Below the pieces are notes generated by a model. The model had not been told where the DNA came from and did no database searches. It saw only the letters and a list, made by a program, of their open reading frames with translations. This document shows positions 1 to 4,999 of a DNA stretch of 7,245 nucleotides, piece by piece. Source of the DNA: Oscillospiraceae bacterium (GTDB lineage Bacteria > Bacillota_A > Clostridia > Oscillospirales > Acutalibacteraceae); assembly GCA_003519645.1 (NCBI GenBank), contig DOWI01000138.1, positions 1-7,245 of the forward strand, given 5' to 3'. Numbering within the stretch: the first letter of the stretch is position 1; every line of letters begins with the position of its first letter. The translations under genes and the position numbers were made by a program.

Positions 1-1627
1 CGACTTCCACCTGCTCCTGAACCAGCGGATCGAGTTCCGGCCGATTGGCATCGACAGCTTCAAGCTTTTGATAATCGAGCTGCGGACGTTTCAGGAGATC
101 CTCCAACCGCACACCTGTTTCAACCGGCGTTGTTTCACATGAAACAAGAATCCTATTCAGTGTTTCGCTGGGTGGGAAAATGGTGTTGCGGAGCCTCTGT
201 CGTTCAGCCTGCTTTTCCTGCTGTCTTTGGCAAAACCGCTCCCACCGGGAGTCATCCACCAATCCGACGTTTCTTCCGGTGGGCGTAAGTCTTTCATCCG
301 CATTGTCCTGCCTGAGAACAAGTCGATATTCGGATCTTGACGTCATCATTCTATAGGGATCGGCGCAGCCTTTTGTAACCAGATCATCAATCAGCGTTCC
401 GATATAGCTGGATGCGCGATCAAGAATCATGGGAGGACGACCCTGAATTTTCAGGGCAGCATTCACACCGGCGACAAGTCCTTGGGCGGCGGCCTCCTCA
501 TATCCCGAGCTGCCGTTAAACTGTCCTGCACCATACAAGCCCGGTATTTCCATAAATTCCAGTGTGGCGTCGAGCTGCAGGGGATCACAGCAGTCATATT
601 CTATGGCATAGGCAGGACGCATAACCTTTACTTTTTCCAATCCCAAGACTGTACGAAGCACCTTCATCTGAACCTCCACCGGAAAGGAGGATGACAGCCC
701 TTGAAGATACATTTCATCGGTTTTCAGTCCGCAGGGTTCAATAAAAACCTGATGTCTTTCTTTATCGGCGAAGCGAACAAATTTATCCTCAATGCTGGGG
801 CAATAGCGGGGGCCGATCCAGTGGGTTTTTCCACTATATAAGGGTGCATGATGAAGATTTTCATGAACAACTATTTTTGTCTCGGGACTTGTCCATGTAA
901 TATGGCACTCCACCTTATTTTCGAGCTTCTCCCTGGTCTCAAAGGAAAACGGCACAACCGGCTCTTCCCCCGGCTGTCGTTCCATTTTGCTGAAATCAAT
1001 GCTTGATTTCAGGGCACGGGCAGGCGTTCCGGTTTTGAACCGACGGAGTGAAATGTTCAGCCTGTATAATGACTCTGATAAGGAGTTTGCCGCAAACATT
1101 CCATCCGGCCCGCTTTCATAGCTGATATCCCCCACATGTATTTTACCTTTCAAATAGGTTCCGGTTGCAATAATCACCGCTTTTGCGGTGTACATCCCAT
1201 CAAGGTGTGTCTGCAGGTTCCAGTTGTTACCATCCCGTTCCAACCCGACAACCTCAGCCTGTATAACATCCAGCCCCTCTGTTGCTTCCAGTCTGTGTTT
1301 CATATACCCGGAATATTCCCGCCTGTCAATCTGGGCGCGCAGAGAATGAACCGCCGGCCCTTTGCCGCGGTTCAGCATTCTTGATTGCAGCAGTGTCGCA
1401 TCGGCTGCAATTCCCATTTCACCGCCAAGGGCATCTATTTCCCGCACCAGATGTCCCTTAGCGGTTCCCCCGATTGACGGATTGCAGGCCATGTTTCCAA
1501 CCGAATCAAGATTGATTGTGAATATAACGGTTGAGCAGCCTAGACGTGCAGCAGCAAGTGCCGCTTCAATACCGGCATGCCCTGCACCGATGACTGCAAC
1601 GTCATACGCTCCGGCAAAATACTTCAT
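1..1627 (-). CDS. mnmG: MnmG, tRNA uridine-5-carboxymethylaminomethyl modification enzyme (C-terminus cut by window edge)
   Basis: MnmG (GidA) is the FAD-binding partner of MnmE. The complex installs the (carboxymethyl)aminomethyl group at C5 of the wobble uridine U34 in a subset of tRNAs, in the cytoplasm. I read 542 residues from an ATG at 1627; family members have about 630, so roughly 90 C-terminal residues, including most of the MnmE- and tRNA-contacting end, lie off the left edge. The FAD-binding GxGxxG motif is at residues 14-19. The two functionally important cysteines of the family are present as C48 (in NMACNPSIGG) and C276 (in the signature IGPRYCPSIEDK, 271-282). The second signature GQFNGSSGYEEAAAQG is at 368-383. 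The frame is unbroken. The Shine-Dalgarno is weak (AGAAAG about 14 bases upstream). mnmE ends 56 bp upstream, so the two are probably co-transcribed; a lone TATAAT in the gap lacks a good -35. Identification is secure. Confidence 0.97.
   Translation of the reverse strand, partial: MKYFAGAYDVAVIGAGHAGIEAALAAARLGCSTVIFTINLDSVGNMACNPSIGGTAKGHLVREIDALGGEMGIAADATLLQSRMLNRGKGPAVHSLRAQIDRREYSGYMKHRLEATEGLDVIQAEVVGLERDGNNWNLQTHLDGMYTAKAVIIATGTYLKGKIHVGDISYESGPDGMFAANSLSESLYRLNISLRRFKTGTPARALKSSIDFSKMERQPGEEPVVPFSFETREKLENKVECHITWTSPETKIVVHENLHHAPLYSGKTHWIGPRYCPSIEDKFVRFADKERHQVFIEPCGLKTDEMYLQGLSSSFPVEVQMKVLRTVLGLEKVKVMRPAYAIEYDCCDPLQLDATLEFMEIPGLYGAGQFNGSSGYEEAAAQGLVAGVNAALKIQGRPPMILDRASSYIGTLIDDLVTKGCADPYRMMTSRSEYRLVLRQDNADERLTPTGRNVGLVDDSRWERFCQRQQEKQAERQRLRNTIFPPSETLNRILVSCETTPVETGVRLEDLLKRPQLDYQKLEAVDANRPELDPLVQEQVEV
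131..146. promoter_or_regulatory. parS-like ParB/Spo0J binding site inside mnmG
   Basis: The 16 bases TGTTTCACATGAAACA match the widely conserved chromosomal parS consensus TGTTTCACGTGAAACA at 15 positions. The one difference is at the centre (CA instead of CG). With one extra base each side (130-147) it is an 18-bp inverted repeat broken only at the centre. On the coding strand it encodes residues V-S-C-E-T (about 495-499) of MnmG, a poorly conserved linker just before the LEDLLKRPQ helix, so the protein is unlikely to dictate these bases exactly. ParB (Spo0J) loads on such sites and recruits condensin for origin segregation. Firmicute parS sites cluster near oriC, and soj-spo0J often lies just downstream of mnmG. 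Real ParB binding is inferred; the central change could weaken it. Confidence 0.6.
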
Positions 1628-1683
1628 GATTCTTCATTCTTTCTATATTGTAAGTATAGTTGTTGTCCATTATACAATTTGTA

Positions 1684-3051
1684 TTATTTTCCGACACAAA
1701 ACCGTGCAAATACCTGATCTACAACCGCTTCGGTGGTTCGTTCTCCTGTCAGCTCCAGCAATGCACCGATGGCACCATCAATACTCACCCCTACCGCATC
1801 CAAGGTGTAACCCATACTCAATGCCTCCAACCCTTCTTTTACACAATCCAAACTTTTTCTTGCACATTCACGCTGTCTCTCGGTTGCCAAAATCGGCTCA
1901 GAGACGTTCAATGCGGCAATCCCTGTGACGTCGCACACAGCAGCCTCTAATTCATCAATTCCCTTACCGCTTTGGGCAGATAGAATTACTACATGTTCAA
2001 ACAATCCTTTTATATACTCTTGGTTTATGATAAATCCTTTGTCCGCTTTGTTGATAACGGCAATGGAGGTCAGCGCCGCCGCGGTTCTCGCAATTTCAAG
2101 ATCGTCCTCGGTCAACTCTTCCGAACCGTCAAAAACCGCCAGAACCAATGCAGCACGTTCCATCCTTTGGCGGGCGCGCTGCACGCCGATGCGCTCAATC
2201 TCATCCGCCGTGGCTCTTTGTCCGGCAGTATCTGCAATTCGCAGCACAACATCCCCCAGCCGAATGGTTTCCTCCACAATGTCTCGGGTTGTTCCGGCAA
2301 CCGAGGTTACAATGCTTCGCTCGCAGCCGGCAAGCAAATTCATTAAGGTTGACTTTCCGACATTGGGTCTTCCGGCAATTACGGTGTCAATTCCCTCTCG
2401 CACAATCTTCCCGACATCAAATTTAACAAGCAGGTCATTCAACGACTGCAACGCATGTTCCAAAACCTGCTGTAGTGCAGACGGTTCAAGATCGGGAATG
2501 TCGTCGTCGGGATAGTCAACAAATGCCGCAATGTTGGCAACCGCCGCCGTAAGAGAATCCAACACATCCCGCATTTTTTGATAAAGCGCGCCCTCTCTTG
2601 CCGCAAGTGCGGTTTTTGCCGCCAACCGTCCGTTTGCCGAAATCAAATCCATGACAGCTTCTGCCCTTGTTAAATCAATCTTTCCGTTTATAAACGCACG
2701 GCGGGTAAATTCTCCCGCTTCTGCAGGTACGGCTCCTGCCTGGAATAACGCACGAAGGGTGCGCTGCAGAAGATATAAGCCGCCATGACAGGAAAGCTCA
2801 ACCACGTTTTCACCGGTATAGCTATGGGGAGCGCGAAACACAAGTGCCACGCACTCGTCAATGTCCCCCTCATCATCATAAACCCAGCCGTACAAAGCGG
2901 TATACCCGGCAGCGCTGATCAGGTTCCGGGATTTTGAGATAGGGCGAAAGATTTTTGCCGCAACTTCAAGAGCGGCATCTCCCGATACTCTTATAATGCC
3001 AAGCCCTGCCGGGACCGGCGCTGTTGAGATTGCTGCAATTACCCTGCTCAT
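1684..3051 (-). CDS. mnmE: MnmE, tRNA modification GTPase (TrmE)
   Basis: MnmE is the GTPase half of the MnmE-MnmG complex; it binds a formyl-tetrahydrofolate-derived one-carbon unit and couples GTP hydrolysis to U34 modification. The product is 455 residues, against 454 in E. coli. The N-terminal folate-binding and dimerisation domain covers about 1-118, with helical segments on both sides of an inserted G domain (about 220-375). G-domain motifs are visible: P-loop GRPNVGKST 227-235 (N230 matches the potassium-binding Asn), TTRD 254-257, DTAG 274-277, and NKAD 334-337. E286 aligns with the catalytic glutamate E282 of E. coli. The chain ends in FCVGK (canonical FCIGK) with the essential cysteine C452. 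The frame runs on to an ATG at 3084, but the conserved start MSRVIAAIST and a well-spaced AAGGA site select 3051. It is preceded by a 319-bp spacer rather than by jag/yidC, and followed by mnmG. Confidence 0.98.
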   Translation of the reverse strand: MSRVIAAISTAPVPAGLGIIRVSGDAALEVAAKIFRPISKSRNLISAAGYTALYGWVYDDEGDIDECVALVFRAPHSYTGENVVELSCHGGLYLLQRTLRALFQAGAVPAEAGEFTRRAFINGKIDLTRAEAVMDLISANGRLAAKTALAAREGALYQKMRDVLDSLTAAVANIAAFVDYPDDDIPDLEPSALQQVLEHALQSLNDLLVKFDVGKIVREGIDTVIAGRPNVGKSTLMNLLAGCERSIVTSVAGTTRDIVEETIRLGDVVLRIADTAGQRATADEIERIGVQRARQRMERAALVLAVFDGSEELTEDDLEIARTAAALTSIAVINKADKGFIINQEYIKGLFEHVVILSAQSGKGIDELEAAVCDVTGIAALNVSEPILATERQRECARKSLDCVKEGLEALSMGYTLDAVGVSIDGAIGALLELTGERTTEAVVDQVFARFCVGK

Positions 3052-3058
3052 TTGAGAA

Positions 3059-3063
3059 TCCTT
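3059..3063 (-). promoter_or_regulatory. Ribosome binding site that fixes the mnmE start
   Basis: AAGGA lies 7 bases before the ATG at 3051. It decides between this start and the in-frame ATG at 3084, which would add 11 lysine-rich residues (MLSKGKEKDSQ) absent from the MnmE family. Two further AAGG repeats lie just upstream, so the whole stretch is purine-rich on this strand. Confidence 0.75.
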
Positions 3064-3074
3064 TTCCTTTCCTT

Positions 3075-3103
3075 TTGACAACAAGACGAGTTATCTCTAT
3101 AAC
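3075..3103 (+). promoter_or_regulatory. Candidate SigA promoter pointing away from mnmE, antisense to yebC
   Basis: On the plus strand a perfect -35 TTGACA (3075-3080) is followed, after exactly 17 bases, by TATAAC (3098-3103), a 5/6 match to the -10. Transcription would begin near 3110, run through the hairpin-rich repeat block and then enter yebC in antisense. No convincing plus-strand gene lies ahead of it. The sequence match is strong, but part of the -35 is the complement of the purine-rich stretch upstream of mnmE, so a chance origin is possible. Confidence 0.45.
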
Positions 3104-3104
3104 T
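3089..3104. repeat. 16-bp perfect inverted repeat over overlapping -10 elements
   Basis: AGTTAT and ATAACT form a perfect 6-bp inverted repeat around the four bases CTCT. It covers the -10 of the plus-strand promoter candidate (3098-3103) and the weak minus-strand -10 candidate for mnmE (3096-3101). It could be an operator for a dimeric repressor or simply a by-product of two opposed AT-rich -10 boxes. No regulator is identified. Confidence 0.4.
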
Positions 3105-3125
3105 AGCCAAACAATTTGATGAAAA
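3096..3125 (-). promoter_or_regulatory. Weak promoter candidate for mnmE
   Basis: On the minus strand TTTTCA (3125-3120) and TATAGA (3101-3096) are separated by 18 bases. Each matches the SigA consensus at 4 of 6 positions. The position fits: transcription would start near 3090, giving a leader of about 40 bases with the AAGGA ribosome site near its end. Read-through from yebC is an alternative, since no clear terminator follows yebC. Confidence 0.25.
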
Positions 3126-3126
3126 G

Positions 3127-3297
3127 CTCCCTCCGGCACCTCGTTCCACCTCCCTCATGGAGGGAGGCTTATCTCGGCTCCACCTCATCAGTCTCGCTAA
3201 CCCTCGACAGGCAAATAATAAAAATGAAAAATCGCCGTCCAACCGTCCGGACAACCGCCATCCGGCGCATGGTCCGGGACGCTTGGGGCAGCGACCC
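3127..3297. repeat. GC-rich hairpin block, probable degraded dispersed intergenic repeat
   Basis: This block differs in composition from the AT-rich sequence on both sides and holds several stem-loops. One is GGCAC/GTTCC (3135-3139/3143-3147, one mismatch). A perfect 8-bp stem CCTCCCTC/GAGGGAGG has a 3-base loop (3149-3156/3160-3167). A nested pair is CCGGAC/GTCCGG (3247-3252/3272-3277) enclosing CGCC/GGCG (3256-3259/3264-3267). The last is GGGACGCT/AGCGACCC (3276-3283/3290-3297, one A-A mismatch), which shares two bases with the previous stem, so the two compete. The order of GGCAC-hairpin, then CCTCCCTC-hairpin, then a CTCATCAGTC stretch resembles intergenic repeats I recall from gut Clostridia, and the mismatches suggest decay. 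No stem is followed by a T-run, so it is not an ordinary terminator. Copy number cannot be judged from one window. Confidence 0.5.
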
Positions 3298-3370
3298 TTC
3301 ACTCAAACACAATCAACACTTTATATTTAGACTATATCTCAATTACTCATGGTAAAATCACTATGTGTGC

Positions 3371-4120
3371 CTATTCAGCCGATTCATCGGTTTCGGGCTG
3401 TTCCCAGTTATGCCATACGTTTTGAACATCATCGTTGTCGTCAAGCAGCTCAAGCAACTTCTCCATCTTGGCAACCAGCTCGGGGTCCTCAATGGTGTTG
3501 TACACATCCGGCACCTGCTCCACTTGGGCAGACACAAAAGTATATCCCTTTTCTTCAAGATAGTCCCGCACGGCTGCGAAGGTATCCGGCTCGGCTTGAA
3601 TCTCAAATACGTCACCCTCTGCCGAAAAATCGGACGCTCCCGCATCCAAGGCAGCCTCCATAACCACATCCTCGTCCAGCCCCTCAGCTTCAATGACGAG
3701 AATGCCTTTTTTATTGAACAAATAGCCGACACAGCCGGTCATACCAAGATTCCCGCCGCATTTATCAAAATAATGGCGAAGATCTCCCGCGGTTCGATTT
3801 CGGTTGTCGGTCAACGTCTCGACAATTACGGCAATCCCGCTGGGTCCGTATCCCTCATACTGAATGGCTTCGTAATTATCTGAGTTGCCGTCTCCAACCG
3901 CTTTTTTAATGATACGATCAATATTTTCATTGGGTACATTATTGGCTTTTGCCTTTGCAATGCAATCCTTAAGCTTTGAATTGCTGGCGGGATCGCCGCT
4001 TCCGCCTTCTTTTACAGCCACAGCAATTTCACGCCCGATTTTTGTGAATATTTTCGCCCTTTGGCTGTCTGTCTTTTCCTTCTTGCGTTTAATATTGTTC
4101 CATTTAGAATGCCCGGCCAT
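3371..4120 (-). CDS. yebC: YebC/PmpR family protein (TACO1 family)
   Basis: Members of this family have been described as DNA-binding transcriptional regulators (PmpR, YebC). More recently they have been described as ribosome-associated factors that help translation, including relief of stalling at proline-rich stretches (TACO1 in mitochondria, YebC in bacteria). Which role applies here cannot be told from sequence. The product is 249 residues, normal for the family. It opens with the hallmark MAGHSKWNNIKRKKEKTD (1-18) and a basic helical domain 1. YEGYGPSGIAVIVE (88-101), TDNRNRTAGDLRHYF (104-118) and the glycine-rich GGNLG (122-126) are typical of domains 2 and 3. The C-terminus DDVQNVWHNWE (230-240) is followed by an acidic tail. 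The ATG at 4120 has AGGGGA 9 bases upstream. A strong promoter and a structured leader precede it, after a terminator, so it begins its own transcription unit. Confidence 0.96.
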   Translation of the reverse strand: MAGHSKWNNIKRKKEKTDSQRAKIFTKIGREIAVAVKEGGSGDPASNSKLKDCIAKAKANNVPNENIDRIIKKAVGDGNSDNYEAIQYEGYGPSGIAVIVETLTDNRNRTAGDLRHYFDKCGGNLGMTGCVGYLFNKKGILVIEAEGLDEDVVMEAALDAGASDFSAEGDVFEIQAEPDTFAAVRDYLEEKGYTFVSAQVEQVPDVYNTIEDPELVAKMEKLLELLDDNDDVQNVWHNWEQPETDESAE

Positions 4121-4151
4121 GAAATAAATTCCCCTTTAAATATGATCTACC

Positions 4152-4192
4152 CAACCATCATGGGTTGAAAACCCAGTCGTTGTGAATACAAC
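4152..4192 (-). promoter_or_regulatory. Structured yebC leader with mutually exclusive hairpins
   Basis: The leader is about 80 bases from the predicted start site to the yebC ATG. It contains a perfect stem GTTGT/ACAAC with a 4-base loop (4179-4183/4188-4192) and a perfect stem TGGGTT/AACCCA with a 3-base loop (4161-4166/4170-4175). The segment 4163-4167 can instead pair with CAACC at 4152-4156, using a 6-base loop, which would break the second stem. No T-run follows and the ribosome site (4130-4135) is not covered by either form. It matches no riboswitch class I recognise. Function is open. Confidence 0.35.
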
Positions 4193-4205
4193 AAATCCAT
4201 TAAAC

Positions 4206-4234
4206 ACTATAACACATTTGTTTCTCTTTGACAA
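4206..4234 (-). promoter_or_regulatory. SigA-type extended -10 promoter of yebC
   Basis: On the minus strand TTGTCA (4234-4229; 5/6 match to TTGACA) is followed after exactly 17 bases by TATAGT (4211-4206; 5/6 match). A TG one base upstream of the -10 gives an extended -10 (TGTTATAGT). It lies between the upstream terminator and yebC, in the right direction, with a predicted start near 4199. This is the best promoter in the window. Confidence 0.75.
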
Positions 4235-4279
4235 CAATAAGCAAGATGCATATTTTTCTTGTGCATTTCTTGCTGCAAC

Positions 4280-4330
4280 ATAAAAGCGGATAGTAGAAGC
4301 ATGCAGGCATCTTCCAATATCCGCTTTTAT
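4280..4330. terminator. Strong hairpin terminator behind the membrane protein gene, possibly bidirectional
   Basis: A perfect 13-bp stem is formed by ATAAAAGCGGATA (4280-4292) and TATCCGCTTTTAT (4318-4330). Inside it, GAAG/CTTC (4296-4299/4311-4314) pairs across small mismatches, and ATG/CAT (4301-4303/4308-4310) caps the loop. On the minus strand GCTTTTATG follows the GC core, and the hairpin abuts the stop codon at 4331-4333, so it should end the membrane protein (and perhaps gyrA) transcript. On the plus strand the core is followed by an even better run, TTTTATTTAT, although no plus-strand gene precedes it. Confidence 0.8.
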
Positions 4331-4906
4331 TTATGAATTATACTTTTCCATTCTCTTTCTTAACGAGCGCTTGAGACGTCGGGCTTCTTGCGGTTCTCCG
4401 ATACCACCCTCGAGATCTTTAAAGAGCGGATCACCCGAAAGATCAAATCCGTGTTTATCTTTGTTAGCCAGCTCTGCCGCTTTATCGGCAGCTCGCTCTG
4501 CCAGCCATGCCACCGCCATAAAAAGCGGAACAATGGCAATTCCGATATGACGCCATATCAGCTTTGCTGTGCTGAGTCCGGTGTTGTCGCCGCTGCTTGC
4601 GATATGAACCGGAAAGGCTCTTCCGAGATCCAGCGCAACCATCAGCATGACGGCAGCCGCAACTATGCCCATAATGATTCCGATATATCTTCTTCTTTTG
4701 AATATGGCAAATAAAATCGGCGCGGCAAGCATCATCACCGAAGCAATCGCCAAAGGAATCACGTTGTAAGCTTTATCCGCCTGTCCGGCTTTTACCAAAT
4801 CGGCGTTGCTACTCGTAATTCCGATTAGCGCCATGGTTTGGAAAAACAAATATACAATCAGTGCTGCCCAAAATATAATTTTTGATAAGGTTGACAAGGC
4901 GCGCAC
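4331..4906 (-). CDS. Unrecognised four-helix membrane protein between gyrA and yebC
   Basis: I do not recognise this 191-residue protein. It has four probable membrane helices at about residues 9-30, 48-69, 74-93 and 118-138. A basic stretch KRRR (70-73) joins helices 2 and 3. The tail of about 55 residues is hydrophilic and probably cytoplasmic, starting with an Ala/Glu/Lys-rich helix (135-152) and ending very basic (RRLKRSLRKRMEK, 176-188). The segment between helices 3 and 4 (about 95-116, with HIASSGDNTG) is polar and probably faces outside. There is no cleavable signal peptide, enzyme motif or cysteine. The start is a GTG at 4906, chosen for an excellent AGGGGAG site 6 bases upstream. 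It begins 93 bp after gyrA with no clear promoter or terminator between, so co-transcription is likely; a strong terminator follows. Codon use looks like that of its neighbours. That it is a real gene is well supported; the function is unknown. Confidence 0.85.
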   Translation of the reverse strand: MRALSTLSKIIFWAALIVYLFFQTMALIGITSSNADLVKAGQADKAYNVIPLAIASVMMLAAPILFAIFKRRRYIGIIMGIVAAAVMLMVALDLGRAFPVHIASSGDNTGLSTAKLIWRHIGIAIVPLFMAVAWLAERAADKAAELANKDKHGFDLSGDPLFKDLEGGIGEPQEARRLKRSLRKRMEKYNS

Positions 4907-4912
4907 AGCGCT

Positions 4913-4919
4913 CTCCCCT
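4913..4919 (-). promoter_or_regulatory. Ribosome binding site that fixes the GTG start of the membrane protein
   Basis: AGGGGAG lies 6 bases before the GTG at 4906. Its quality and spacing favour this GTG over the TTG three codons further in, and no in-frame ATG lies close by. Confidence 0.75.
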
Positions 4920-4973
4920 TTCGGCTATTGAAACATTCGGGTTGATTTCTTGTTATTGCGTGGATCCTGCATA

Positions 4974-4987
4974 TAAAGCATGCTTTA
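4974..4987. repeat. 14-bp perfect palindrome behind gyrA
   Basis: TAAAGCATGCTTTA is its own reverse complement and lies 12 bp past the gyrA stop. As RNA it would give only a 5-bp stem with a CATG loop and no following T-run (TATATGC on the minus strand), so it is at best a weak terminator. It could be a dimeric protein site. It contains the SphI sequence GCATGC, which may be incidental. Confidence 0.3.
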
Positions 4988-4999
4988 AAGCTCCCGATA

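Noticed and set aside
1669..1674. Perfect TATAAT on the minus strand in the mnmE-mnmG gap
   Set aside because: There is no acceptable -35 at 16-18 bases (TTGTGT occurs at 19), no correctly placed TG, and the gap is AT-rich. The genes are normally co-transcribed.
1362..1928. Plus-strand open frame of 188 codons across the mnmE-mnmG junction
   Set aside because: It overlaps two certain genes on the other strand and shows no protein-like pattern.
3052..3084. N-terminal extension of MnmE to the ATG at 3084
   Set aside because: The extra 11 residues are not part of the family, and the codons cover the ribosome site of the better start.
3048..3302. Minus-strand open frame of 84 codons overlapping the start of mnmE
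   Set aside because: It lies in the repeat block in a different frame from mnmE, resembles no family, and has no Shine-Dalgarno site.
3116..3355. Plus-strand open frame of 79 codons starting at TTG, in the yebC-mnmE spacer just after the plus-strand promoter candidate
   Set aside because: It runs through the hairpin block, has no ribosome site, and its Pro/Ser/Arg-rich translation is what GC-rich intergenic repeats typically give. A non-coding RNA is more plausible.
3365..3883. Plus-strand open frame of 172 codons antisense to yebC
   Set aside because: It is the shadow of a well-conserved gene; its translation has no domain features and it lacks a ribosome site, even though a promoter candidate points its way.
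4907..4999. Search for a separate promoter between gyrA and the membrane protein gene
   Set aside because: No hexamer pair with reasonable match and spacing was found on the minus strand; read-through from gyrA is simpler.
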